Shown piece by piece: positions 1 through 11,230 of a stretch of DNA of 64,000 nt. The notes beneath the pieces were generated by a model. It was not told the origin of the DNA. It ran no database searches and saw nothing but the letters and a program-made list of their open reading frames with translations. The stretch spans positions 42,758,194 to 42,822,193 of the forward strand of contig CP136069.1 in NCBI GenBank assembly GCA_032622095.1. The letters are read 5' to 3'. The stretch is from Siphonodentalium dalli. Its lineage: Eukaryota > Mollusca > Scaphopoda > Gadilida > Siphonodentaliidae. A program made the position numbers and the translations under genes. How positions within the stretch are numbered: position 1 is the stretch's first letter; each line of letters begins with the position of its first letter.

Positions 1-298
1 CTGATGGAGTCAAAATCATTGAACCGTCACTTATGCATGCACATGTTGTCTTGATGTTGAGTCTGGCTTTCATCATTTTCATTAGTTTTACTGTTAATAT
101 CCACCAAAGGTTGAGGTGTTATGGAACAACTGTATGGCATCGTATACTGTTATCTTCCGAGTAAATATGGAGTCTCTAATTCTTTTATCAGTCACGCATC
201 TACTCATCAAATAGTATAATCCTCAAATATTTGTAGTCCAGGTGATCTCGACTGCACAGTACATGTATAAACATTCATCTGTGCACAGTGTGTTTTAA
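1..298. other. Unassigned AT-rich sequence
   Basis: No reading frame, hairpin or repeat that I can support. It lies left of a short tandem duplication. Confidence 0.5.
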
Positions 299-503
299 AT
301 TTCTTTGACGTGTAACAACTGTTGTCCCAAGTTTCAATGCCTTGTCCTCCTGGTATGTAGGGATTACCAATTTACCATTGCCGTGTTTTAATTTGCAATT
401 TTGATGACGACGCTCACTAAGCTTGTTGATAATTTTCTTTGTCGTGTAACAACTGTTGTACCAAGTTTCTACGCCGCGTCCTCCTGGTATTTAGGGATTA
501 CCG
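299..503. repeat. Two diverged direct repeats (~73 bp each)
   Basis: Positions 299-371 and 431-503 share the same order of words: a CTTTG-CGTGTAACAACTG start, then CCAAGTTTC, then GTCCTCCTGGTAT and AGGGATTACC. The start-to-start distance is 132 bp. This is an old local duplication with no coding signal. Confidence 0.75.
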
Positions 504-755
504 GTGCCTTTAATAGCGTCAGATGCATCATTGCCAGTTAATGTACATTAGAGTGGAACTGAATTAACAATGTCACATTGACACAGTACTCAGTTAAGAC
601 CAGTAAAACAGCAAAAGTAGTATTATTGTACAGCAGGCTTATCACTATCAGTACTTACTACATGTACTGACCCCTTACTATCGTGGATCAATCTGAATCT
701 GAATGGTTACGCTGCAGATCCCAATTATGGTAATTTCGCAGCGGGCGAGAGAGTC

Positions 756-1271
756 TCAGATCTTTTCCTTCAGCGCACTCTTGAAGGAATCCACGGGCTG
801 TTGTTGTAGGATTAAGGATTCCTCCAGCTGATTCCAGTCGCATATAGATCGAACAAATGTGGAATTAGCGAACTGAGCTGACACGTATGGTATAGCCTCG
901 TAGCACTGACTGTTGTTCCTTTAAATTAGGTGCCGAGGAATTTGGCTGGTGACGTAGCCTGTCAGAACTTTGCTCTGCGATCTAAGACGCCTTGTTTCGG
1001 GTGTAAAGTATTGATTAGGTGGTATAGCCGGGACAAATCCACCCACCACCTTACTCATGAATCCCAGCCGATTTATTTTCCGCCGTTTCTGCAATGTTGG
1101 TAAATCTAGCTCGTAGAGGATCTTGGTCATATATCCATCTTCTTTGCTCTTATAGTCTCTTTTAATGAAACGGGCTGCTCTACGCTGGATTCTTTCCAGC
1201 TTGTCGATGTGATTTTGTTGGTAGGGGTCCCAGATGGTGTCTGCGTAGTCCATGATCTTCAAACTTCTCAA
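756..1271 (-). pseudogene. C-terminal remnant of a LINE reverse transcriptase (CR1/L2/Jockey-like)
   Basis: Reading on the - strand from 1271, the translation has the block DYADTIWDPYQQ, then DKLERIQRRAARF, then LPTLQKRRKINRLGF. This order is typical of the region after the RT domain in CR1, L2 and Jockey-type LINE ORF2 proteins. A TAA interrupts the frame at 921-923. The same frame then continues with FVRSICDWNQLEE and SFKSALKEK and ends at a TGA at 756-758, which looks like the true C-terminus of this family. The catalytic RT motifs are absent, so only the last ~170 codons remain, with one internal stop. Upstream, beyond 1271, similarity fades. It is a dead, 5'-truncated insertion. The clade is inferred from memory of motif order; CR1 versus Jockey cannot be decided here. 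Confidence 0.75.
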
Positions 1272-1985
1272 TTCTTCTTCTTCTGGACAGGTGCATTATG
1301 AGCAGGCCACTGGCACTACATCATGATTGTACCGGTACCACAAATTCATTTTTGAGAAAATATTCTGGTTATGGCCAGGTAGCTGAGGTACTGTTCAATA
1401 CTATAGTTGATCCGTTTCGTTATCGCAGCTTAATTCTTACTGTTCCGGGAATTGAAATATTTTTTGTCACATGAAATTCAGTCTTTTTCGATATTTGCGC
1501 ACATCCATGGGGAGAAATCGGCGAATCTTATATATAAGTCCACAGTTTATCCGTTTGTAGCCAATACACCATTTCCTTCTGTCAATCCGCGTTGATTCGC
1601 GACAAAATTAACTCAAAATACTACAAAGAATTATCCGCGCTTCATTTTGAAGAACGATAACTAAAAGTTAAGATTGTAATTTGGCTGCAGAAACGAAACG
1701 AAACGAATTTTGAAACACAATAATTGTATTCACTAATATTTTCCTGTTGGTATATGGTCTACTATAGTATATGCAATCATTTATTTGAAATAATAAGTAT
1801 CACTTAGAGAATAATTCTTACTGATAATTAGAAATCTCTTTATTTTGTATCCCTTTAATATTAAATAATGGCCCTGAAAATTGTCTGTTTGTCAGTTTAA
1901 TGTTCACTAATTATAGCTAGGCTGTTAGATAAAGTATGATATTGCTTCATTTGTCCGGGGTAGTGTATTGTCATACTGTCATAAT
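1272..1985. other. Unassigned intergenic stretch
   Basis: AT-rich sequence between a LINE remnant and a minisatellite. A few CGAAACGAAACGAA-type short runs occur near 1693. No coding or mobile-element signal that I can defend. Confidence 0.4.
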
Positions 1986-1989
1986 AAAC

Positions 1990-3758
1990 TTCAAGTAATA
2001 AGGTAACTACTCGTCAATGATGCTTGAATACATAAATGATTAATAAGGTAACAACTACCCGTCAATGATCGACGTCTTAATATAGAAAGGTTTTATAAGG
2101 TAACTAACTACACGGCAATGATACTTATTATAGAAGGTTAATAATGTAACTTCTTGTCAATGATGCTTTAATATAGAAAGGGTTAATAAGGTAACTACCC
2201 GTCAATAATGCTTTAGTGTAGAAATGGTTACTAAGGTAACTACATGTCAATGATGCTTTAATAAAGAAAGGGTTAATAAGATAAAGTTCTACACGTCAAT
2301 GATGCTTAAATATAGAAAGGGCTAATAGGGTAACTACACGTCAATGATGTTTTAATATAGAAAGGGTTAATATGGTAATTACACGCCAATGGTGCTTTAA
2401 TATAGAAAGGGTTAATAAGGTAACTACCGTCCATGATGCTTTAATATATAACTGGCTACTATGATAACTACATGTCAATGATGCTTTATTGTAGAAAGGG
2501 TTAATAATGTAACTAATCACCAATGATACTCATTATAAAAAGGGTTAATAAGGTAACTGCCTGTCAATTATTGCTTCAACGTAGAAAGGGTTAATAAGGT
2601 AATTACACGCCAAATGGTAACTATCAGTCAATGATGCTTTAATATAGAAAGTGTTATAATATGGTAACTGCACGTCAATGATGCTTTGATACAAAAATGG
2701 TTAATAAGGTAATTACCTGTCAATGGCGCTTTAATATAGAAATGGTTTATAATGTAACTACTCACCAATGATACTTAGTATAGAAAGGGTTGTTTAATGT
2801 AACTACCTGTCAATTAATGCTTTAATATAGAAAAGGTTAATAAGGTAACTACACGCCAATGATACTTAGTATAGAAAGGGTTGGTAAGGTAACTACACGA
2901 CAATGATACTTTAGTATATAGAGGGTTAATTAGGCAACTACCCGTCAACGATGCTTTAATATAGAAAGGGTTAACAACTACATGTCAATGCTGCTTTAAT
3001 ACAGAAATGGTTAATAAGGTAACTTCACGTCAATGATGCTTTAATATAGAAAGGGTTAATACTGTAACTACTCACCAATGATACTTAGTATATAACGGGT
3101 TAATAAGATAACTACCCAGCAATAATGATGCTTTAATATAGAGAGGGTTATAATAAGGTAACTACACGTCAATGATGCTTTAATACATAAATGGTTAATA
3201 AGGTAACTACCCGCCAATGGCGCTTTAATATAGAAAGGGTTAATAATGCAACTGCTCACCAATGATACTTAGTATATAAAGGGTTAATAAGGTAACTACC
3301 TGTCAATTAATGCTTTAATATAGAAAGGGTTAATAAGGCAACTACACGCCAACGGTACTTAGTATAGAAAGGGTTAATAAGGTAACTATATACGACAATG
3401 ATACTTTGGTATATACAGAGTTAAGGAGCCAACTACCCGCCAATGATGCTATACTATAGAAAGGGTTAACATTGTAACTACACATCAATGATATTTTAAT
3501 ATAGAAAGGGTTAATAAGGTAACTACGCGTCAATGATGCTTTAATAAAGAAAGGGTTAATAAGGTAACTTCACATCAATGGTGCTTTAATAAAGAAAGGG
3601 TTAATAATGTAACTACTCACCAATGTTACTTAGTATAGAAAGGGTTAATAAGGTAACTACCTGTCAATTAATGATTTAATATAGAATGGTTAATAAGGTA
3701 ACTACACGCCAATGGTGCTGTAATATAGAAAGGGTTAATAAGGTGACTTCAATGCAGA
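1990..3758. repeat. Minisatellite, period about 45 bp
   Basis: About 35-40 imperfect tandem units read roughly GTCAATGATGCTTTAATATA then GAAAGGGTTAATAAGGTAAC then TACAC. Units differ by substitutions and small indels; variants include CCAATGATACTTAGTATA. Several apparent open frames on the - strand are only the repeat read as protein and should be ignored. The array stops where a different repeat, ACCTGGGTGTAA, begins. Confidence 0.95.
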
Positions 3759-3769
3759 TTATACAGTTT

Positions 3770-4060
3770 AACAAAATACCACAGGTGTATATATCCGGGT
3801 GAACACTGTAGTAAATACCTGGGCGAAACCCTGGTGTAAATACCTGGGTGTAAATACCTGGTGTAAATACCTGGGTGTAAATCCGTAAAAACCCGGGTAA
3901 ACTGGGGTTTATACCTAACATATATAGAAAACACCTGGGTAAATCTATATAAATCCCTGATTTACCTGGGTGTAACCTGGGTGTGACCTGGGTGGAACCA
4001 GGGTAAAACCTATATGTACCGGGGTATACCTAGGTAAACACCAAGATTTACCCAGGTACA
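3770..4060. repeat. Short-period repeat built on ACCTGGGTGTAA
   Basis: Words such as GTAAATACCTGGGTGTAAAT, AACCTGGGTG and ACCCGGGTAAA recur every 10-14 bp in changing order. This looks like a degenerate 12-bp minisatellite. Conceptual proteins across it have repeated tripeptides and are not genes. Confidence 0.85.
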
Positions 4061-4073
4061 TTTTTATATGGGA

Positions 4074-4166
4074 TGCGAGGCTCCCTATGGGAGACTTGCA
4101 TATATAAGAGAATGCACTGGCATAGGGTCTTTAATGCTGCAACAGCGCAGCTCTCGTCGTGAAATG
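4074..4166. mobile_element. Half of a TTAA/hairpin MITE
   Basis: GCATATATAAGAGAATGCAC and the tail CTTTAATGCTGCAACAGCGC followed by a GGTTAA end match the right half of the hairpin MITE family seen complete at 41265-41526. The left half is degraded. Confidence 0.7.
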
Positions 4167-4420
4167 GTTAAATGTAAATAAAAAGATTGCACATGCAGGT
4201 TCCATGTGCTTTCCTGAGATACGGGGAATTTACTTTGCATGGACTTAATGGATTTATATAATCTATATTCCAGGTATTTGCTTTCATGGCTAATATGGTG
4301 GCTTCATATGCTGTAGCATTCGTTGCGTCGATCTGCCTTGAGAGCCCAGCTGTTGCCCTGGAAAAAGTCATTTTCAACAGGGACAAGAGAGGATAACTTC
4401 TATTCAAAACAGAAATGCCA

Positions 4421-4575
4421 TATATAGAGGATATGAAATGAGTGTTTCTCTCATATGATATTTATGAAACGAGTCTAATAATTTTCAGTTTTCTCGAGCC
4501 TCCGGCGAAAGAAAACTGAAAATTCGTGACGAGTTTCATAAATATCATATGAGAGAAACACGAATTACATATTCT
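4421..4575. mobile_element. Foldback MITE A (~50-bp arms)
   Basis: The left arm at 4442-4493 (GTGTTTCTCTCATATGATAT onward) is the reverse complement of 4511-4561, with a short GC-rich centre (GCCTCCGGCG). It begins with TATATAGAGGAT, an edge shared with the hairpin at 55421-55573 and, inverted, with the one at 24176-24357. No coding capacity. Confidence 0.85.
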
Positions 4576-5330
4576 ATTTATCATATGACACCTATACATT
4601 GATTATGATGTCCAAAACGCACACAAATCACTAAATAGCTATATGACATCGGCAGCAAAAGGTTAATGTGACGTCACTTCATTGCACTGGAAGTCCAATT
4701 GCACTTGGTGAACTAGCAGAAATAATATGCACCCGAAGATATAGTGCGCTATTCTGTTCTCAGTTTGTGACATTATATCGTATGTTTATTAGATAAATAC
4801 GAATTACATATTCTATTTATCGTATAACAATGGCCAAACCTATATATCTCAAGATTATAATTGCGAGAATTTCGGCATCGCGTTGATTGACGCGCACGAA
4901 TTTGACCTGCATTTAATTAGAGATGAGGCTCGGCCCATGCTGCCATTCAGCCAATCAGAACACACTTTTTTTCAACAAACCAATCAAATTATCGGAAGGT
5001 GTTATGAACTAGTAGTTCATATGAAATTGATTTATGACATACTTTGCAACGTAAATAATGATTGAGTCATATGATAAATATATCTATGTCTTTAATTGTC
5101 CTCCATATGCGAAGAGTTATTGAATACAGAACATATACACACAGAAACATGAACACAGATATGTCAACATATATACAAGTACAACTTTATACAAAACAAA
5201 GTTACATCACAAGGAATGGAATAACATACAGTCGCTACTCATTCGTTTAGTATGCATTTAGGCACACGCACACAATAGATACACATAAATAATGATTTCA
5301 GCAAAAATACAACTGCAACTTTCAAGAATA
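4576..5330. other. Intergenic, with a duplicated flank word
   Basis: The 20-mer CGAATTACATATTCTATTTA that abuts foldback A at 4561 recurs at 4799. Two small frames at 4883-5250 have no recognisable features. ATATGATA words related to foldback A are scattered here, so much of this is probably decayed copies of the same element. Confidence 0.45.
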
Positions 5331-5802
5331 TTAACCCTTTCAGTGCCAGGGTCCGATCTCATCGGCCCTAATTTACGGTCTGTAAAATAGGCCCTAAAAA
5401 ATTTAAAAAAAAAAAAAATTTGTTTTTTAGATTTGTTTGGTTTGAATTTGTTTTGGGTATGTTTAAGCATGCTATAGCGAATTTAAAAACAAACTGGATA
5501 AAACCTTAGGGGCATGTTATAACTCAAAACTATCACCAAGTATTCATAGTAATAATTTTGATGCCCATGAAAAACGTAAGATTCCCTGGCACTAAACCTA
5601 CAAAATACTGAAAGAGTTAAAGAATATAAGAAAAAATAATTAAAATTGTAAAAAATAATAACAAATGATGAAAAATTGTTAGGCCAATGCATTCTCTTTT
5701 ATATGCGAGGCGACCTATGGTCGACTCGAATATATAAGAGAATGCATTGGCACAGGGTATATGGGTTGATACAAAAATCGGACCTGGCACTCAAAGGGTT
5801 AA
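5331..5802. mobile_element. piggyBac-type MITE with one internal hairpin
   Basis: It is bounded by TTAA at 5331-5334 and 5799-5802. The inverted ends are CCCTTTCAGTGCCAGGGTCC on the left and, read inward from the right, CCCTTTGAGTGCCAGGTCCG. TTAA duplication with CCC-starting termini is the mark of the piggyBac superfamily. Inside, 5683-5751 is a 69-bp near-perfect hairpin running from GCCAATGCATTCTCTT to its reverse complement. There is no transposase frame, so it must be non-autonomous. Confidence 0.88.
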
Positions 5803-6529
5803 CCCTTCCTACAATACAAACTCATTAACAAGTAGTTTCTTAAGGAAATGTTAAGATAATAAGTTCAACAAACGGACATAGGTTGTTTGTGAACTTATTA
5901 TCTGAACATTTCCCAGCAATATATAGGAAACCTTCTAGACTTGTGTTATCTTTTCAACTGTCTGTCGTCTGCTTATGTTGCCTAAACATCTCTCCAAATG
6001 AATAGTAGACCATTCCAATGTATACTCTTTTTATTGAATGGGCGAATCCATTTAGTAAATAAAAGGGTTAAACATGACAAGATAGCAGGAGATAGGTGGT
6101 TGTTTTGGGGCATTTAGTAATCACAAAACTGCACTTGTGCTACTGGACAAAAATGTATACTTGTGTGTTTCAACTATAAACATGCAGTCCAAAATAAATG
6201 TCGGAAATCTTGATAATTTTTAATAAACGTAGGCCTCAAAATATGGTGCTGGACATTTGCAGAATGAAGTCCCCAGATGGTGAAGTTAGTGACTCTAAAT
6301 GCAGATAGAGATAATAGCATAAAGTTCACATGCCTATACCATTTCTAATGTCATAAAACGGGAATTAGCGGTCGCTAGGGGCGTTCTTCCCTCATAGAGC
6401 GTATTTAAGTTGTCAAATAATACCAATATGAATTGATCTCGCGCAAATAAAAAAAGCCGAATTGTGGTTGTTTTCTCGAGAACAGGCTTGATTTTACAGC
6501 CTGTTCTTGTGAAAAGAAGTATATTACGT
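5803..6529. other. Intergenic, with one half-hairpin
   Basis: AGAATGAAGTCCCCAGATGG near 6262 followed by GTGAAGTTAGTGA resembles one arm of the hairpins repeated at 47541-48190. Nothing else supportable. Confidence 0.4.
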
Positions 6530-6707
6530 GATTATTTTGAATGTTGCGTTTTAGGCCCATATAGAGAGTATTTGAGAAAAAGATGCTCATATGGGTGTAA
6601 AATGCAGCGTTCAATATAAGCATATGGGCTTATTTCAATAAGGCCCAATAAGAATCCACAATCATTATGTAGACCCGTGCCTGTTGTGGTTATATATGTC
6701 CACAGAT
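6530..6707. repeat. Dispersed repeat shared with 21192-21330
   Basis: Read on the - strand, the words ATGATTGTGGATTCTTATTG, CTTATTGAAATAAGCCCATA and CAAATACTCTCTATA occur in the same order at 21192-21330 on the + strand. It lies next to the left arm of the long inverted-repeat element. Confidence 0.8.
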
Positions 6708-6839
6708 AGTAGAGGCTCTTATGTACTCCCGTGTGCACTTTGTGAAGAAATATAGCGACTATGCCAATGACGTTGCTTGATATCTCAGGCATCAGAAAAC
6801 AAATGTTAGACACCTTGGGGTCGCGACGGGGTGGATTTA

Positions 6840-8110
6840 TGACGTCATCAAGATGGCCGCCATACACAATTTCACAGTATGCACTGAGTCAGTTTGATTA
6901 ATATCTACTTGTAAATTTATTAAAGAAATTTGATTATCTCACCACTGACGTGAAACTAATACCCCATACTTCCATTTGACAGAAAAAGTGGCCACCATAA
7001 ACCAAGATGGCCGCCAAAATGGCGACCGAAATTCGGAAAATTGATGATTTTTCACACTTTCCTCTTGAATCATTAACCGATGTTTGAAATTTGTAACGAA
7101 TAAAGACCTAAATTTGAATAAATTCTAATATCCAACCATTTCTACAACATAATATGTCATATTTCGGATCTCATTCCTGCCAGCTATCTTTAAAATGTGA
7201 ATTCAAAAATGTGCTATGAAAGTTAACCAAAATTCAATTATATGATTCTAGCCAAGAGTTGAACAGAAAATATCTGAATTTGATGAAGATAATGTAAAAA
7301 TGTTTTAAATATGTAAATTGGCATATAGTTACACTGAAAACAGTGCATTTTCGTTAAAGATGGCGGCCAAGATGGCTGCCAAAATGGAGAAATCACCAAA
7401 ATCTGTCCAATTTTTATTGATATCACTCATGTGTTGGGGAAAAGTAAATATATGTGAATATGTGCTACTTTTTCGCGGACATCCATGGACTTATAGAATG
7501 ATTTGTAAAATTTGGTGAACCATATAGCTGCTTATACAGGAGAATTCAACATAATTATACCACGAAAATTAAGTCAAATCATCTTCATGGCAGCCACACA
7601 AAATTGCAGAATGGGCACTGAGTGAGGAAGAAAATTTAACACAGAAAGTGAAAAATATTTCTACGGCAATGATAACCAAGCTTCCTTTTGAAAGAACAAG
7701 ATTGATACAAAAACAACCAAGATAGCTGTCAAAATGGCGACCGAAATATAGAAATGTGTCGAATTCTTACACATGCCCCTTACATCATTTTCGGTTATTT
7801 GTAAACTGTGGCGAGTAGGACTTGTCTTTGTTTTTATCAGTCATGACACCAAGTACTTTGGAAAACATATTATGCGGTATTTTGTGTCTAATTGTTGTCC
7901 ATATTCCGAAAAATGCAAAGTAAATAATGCGCTATGTAATTTCACAAATAAACTTGCTTCTCGAGGTTCTAGATTAACATTGGACAGAAATAGGCATAAT
8001 AAAATAAACAAAAGTGTACACAGTTTTAAATATCGTTAGTGTCATTCAATTACACTCGACATTGATCTATTTGACCCAAGATGGTCGCCAGATTGGCTGC
8101 CAAAAACTCA
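6840..8110. repeat. Left arm modules with AAGATGGCNGCC words
   Basis: Four or more modules of about 360 bp each carry one or two AAGATGGC(C/G)GCC or AAAATGGCGACC words followed by GAAATTCGGAAAA-like text. These words match the known YY1 core (AANATGGCGGC). Regulation by YY1 here is only a possibility. Confidence 0.7.
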
Positions 8111-9179
8111 CAGTTATAAAATGTGACAAATGTTTATATTCTCAAACGGCATTTAGCAAAGGAGTTGGATATATTCGCCCAATCTAAATTAGATACTATC
8201 ATGTTAAGGTATATTGTGACTATGTTTGACCAAACATAGTTTGTTTATAATCGAGAATATATCAGAATGGACTCTTAGAAACCTAACATGAAATTGCCCA
8301 ATATAATTTAAACGATCCTGCCCGTTTCCTGGGAAGGAAGTCAAACCGGATATGTGCTGACTATCATTATAAGAGCATAACGAGTACTCGAACGCAAAAT
8401 AATCCCTGCAGTCATAATACAGACAGAAATCCAACTTTATGGCTATATTATTTCGTTTGGGGCAGATCTGCTTTATTCGTTGCCTATTCTTGATGAATTG
8501 TTGACCACGTTGATTTCGCCCGGCCACAAAAATTTAGAAGATTCAGGAAAAATATCACACCTTGACTTCATCGAAGTCGAAGTTGCATTGCTATCATACT
8601 GCCACCGGGAAATATAATTGCTCAACTTAGAAATACACAGGCATGACTTGTTAGTGCAAACATTATTTCGTATCTAATTATAAAACAGTTGTGTCTAATA
8701 AGATACAATAAGGGGAGATTGCATTGTTCAGTTTCTTGTTTTTGGCATATCTGTGTTTCATCACCCGAAATTCGTTTGAATAGTTGAGACATTGTCACAC
8801 TTCTCAAGACGTGAGTCAGCACATGTACCACTCTTGTTACTTCGTCCAATAGATGGTCACATCGATGATAGTCTAACTACAACCAACTCACCCCAGCAAC
8901 TACAGTTGAATTACAAACTCATCTCGCAAGCTAACAGAGCTCACCACAAAACTCTCCGACTGCATATCAGAGACTCCATATAAAATGTTTGCTTCGGTTG
9001 TGGAATGGAGAGTCCATAATACAGATATAATAAATAAATGTCAATACGGCCGCTGACCTCATAGCAGATACATTGCATATTCACTTCGATGTAGTCTAAC
9101 AGAACTGTGCACAAACCGAGTTAATGGTTGTCAGTTTATTTTAGAATATGTCAAAACATCAGTATGGGGCAAATATAGC
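8111..9179. other. Left part of element interior
   Basis: Small frames on both strands (the longest at 8204-8527, -) have no motif I recognise. This part may hold more exons of the decayed gene to its right, but I cannot show it. Confidence 0.35.
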
Positions 9180-10528
9180 CTAAGGTTTGTCATTCTCCAT
9201 GTCGAATCCAGCAAGTGACAATAACGGCTCCTCAACTTCTTCCTGGTTGTCAACGAAAAAATATCGTGAAATCAAAATGCCTATGCCTAGTGCCTGGATA
9301 TTTAGTGATGAAATACCTCATCGAAACACCAGAAGCTCATCTTTGGTCCATGCCATATGATGGTGCATCGAAGTAATGAATACAGTGACGGGTCATCAAG
9401 ATCATTTAATGGAACGTTAATTAAGATTTCTTGCAAAACGTCCACATGGGGACATTCATTAGCATTATACATCAACTGTTAGTTCACAGAAAGTAAAGGT
9501 CTTCGAATCACATAAACCCCGCAATCTCGAACGAAATCCTTTAATTGTCCATCGAACAAATGTAGTTTATATAATTTGCTGGCAAACCGTACAACCATAA
9601 TAGTCGGATCCACAAGTAAGCCAATAACAAGCTTGGAATATAGATACTGCGCAAAAGTTGGAAGTAATAGATAACAATGTTATGCTTGAATTGAGAGAAT
9701 ATTGTGGATTGTTAGCTATTTGAAGAGTCCATAACTGAAATTTACTTCAACTATTGCTCAGGAAGGTATAAGATTACAACGTTTAACGACCTGCGTTTTC
9801 TGCAGACCTGATTTCATTGTAGTGGGATATCAAATGTTCCTGTATAAAACATCTGGAAAGAATACTACAAACTTTCCACCCAATAATAATACATGTACCT
9901 CAACATGTCGATGAGTTGAATTGCCTCTACAGCCAAGTCGAACTGTGCATTGGTGCGAAAATTATTATCAATTTTATCTGGAACATTGCCGATAGCCGAT
10001 ACAATTACAGAAATGCAGGCATTTAAAGAAATTTTGGTGTGAATGTGTTTCTTGTATGACATTTTGATGAGACCGCATAACGCAAGCATGAAAGAACTTC
10101 GATAACACATGTGACAAATATGACTTAGGTGCATAAGTTCTGCACAGGAAGATGGGGATCATACACGGAACGAACTTGCAGTATATGCAATATCCAGAAA
10201 ACTATCTCTGTGGAACTCAAATACACATGTATACCAATTGAACTCATTATATATGAGGCTATCTTCCCATCCCAGCTCGATCAAAATCAGCCACGCCATT
10301 CGCAAATATTGGGTCTGGAGTCAGTGAGTTGACCTATGAGCTGTCCAGAGCTCCACAACAGTTTCTGTTTTGGTACGAACCTGAACATAATTTATCTCTA
10401 GTCGCTATATATCGCATGTAATAAGCAGAGTCTGGTAGAAATCCGCCGATCATCTGAACATCTGAACGCTCTCGTTTGGTAGTCTGCGACAAAGCAATTA
10501 CTGTCATATAATCCCCTGACGCACACAC
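9180..10528 (-). pseudogene. Decayed FEM1-like coding sequence inside the long inverted-repeat element
   Basis: Four - strand blocks read as protein in shifting frames. Block 1 (about 10450-10390) has LPDSAYYMRYIATRD, like the HPDTSYYIRY-type motif of FEM1 proteins. Block 2 (about 10100-9900) has ACISVIVSAIGNV then NAQFDLAVEAIQLIDMLR, matching in spacing the helical segment that follows in FEM1. Block 3 (about 9660-9400) has VDPTIMVVRFASKLYK, then RRPLLSVN, a TAA, then HVDVLQEILINVPLNDLDDP and SLYSLLRC. That pattern resembles the C-terminal ankyrin repeats of FEM1. Block 4 (to 9180) has LISRYFFVDNQEEVEEPLL and a stop. At least one stop and two frame changes break it, unless introns explain some of them. 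FEM1 proteins are ankyrin-repeat substrate receptors of Cullin-2 ubiquitin ligases. The identity rests on recalled motif order and is tentative; a diverged ankyrin protein is the main alternative. Confidence 0.42.
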
Positions 10529-11230
10529 AATATGAACTAGATGTTATTCAAGGACGAGCAATTATAAATTTTCTCAGTTTCACAAAAGTATACCCTGTGT
10601 TTTCGTACATGTATATTAATAAGAACGAATCACACAAATATTAGCTCCTATTCTTATATTTGGACATAGTATACACTAATTATTAAGCTTGTTAACATGG
10701 AAGATGTCTGTAATGTCAACGCATTATATGCCGCTACTGTTTTTGGGTACTGCATTGTGTGATGTCCATTCAATTAATTTCCGTGAGCAGCTGAATTTCG
10801 GTAGAATTGACTTAGTATGATGGCATTACATGAGCAATACAGGAGTCAAGTGAAAAATTCTAAGCCAAACCCCATAAGGGGGGGGGGGGGCGATATCAAG
10901 GGGAAGTAATTAAAGTATTGCTCAATATCGACAGCCTTATTGTTGAGGTAGGTCGAGTCACCCAAATCAGGACATTTCCGATGTACATGTAATGATGGAT
11001 GTAATCAGCATATATTCAGATTTGGATAATTTCAAATAGGTCAACATCAGATGAATTTATCTACTTTTCATGGTTTCTGTTTCCATTCTCATGAAATCTC
11101 GGATATAAGCAGCTACTGTTCGCAACATATTCATATTGTATCAGATTGTATCAGCATTCCTGGCACTTTGTCAACAAGGGAAGAGATGTGTTTACCAGTA
11201 GTCACTGAAACCCACATTAGGAGCGTTATC
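10529..11230. other. Right part of element interior
   Basis: Contains a run of 12 G at about 10878 and AT-rich sequence. If the FEM1-like remnant once had N-terminal ankyrin exons they should be here on the - strand, but I could not read any. Confidence 0.35.

Noticed and set aside
1990-3758. CRISPR-like array of ~45-bp repeats
   Set aside because: Units are tandem without unique spacers, highly variable, and in animal DNA.
2341-3921. Several 60-80-codon frames on the - strand
   Set aside because: They are the minisatellite read as protein.
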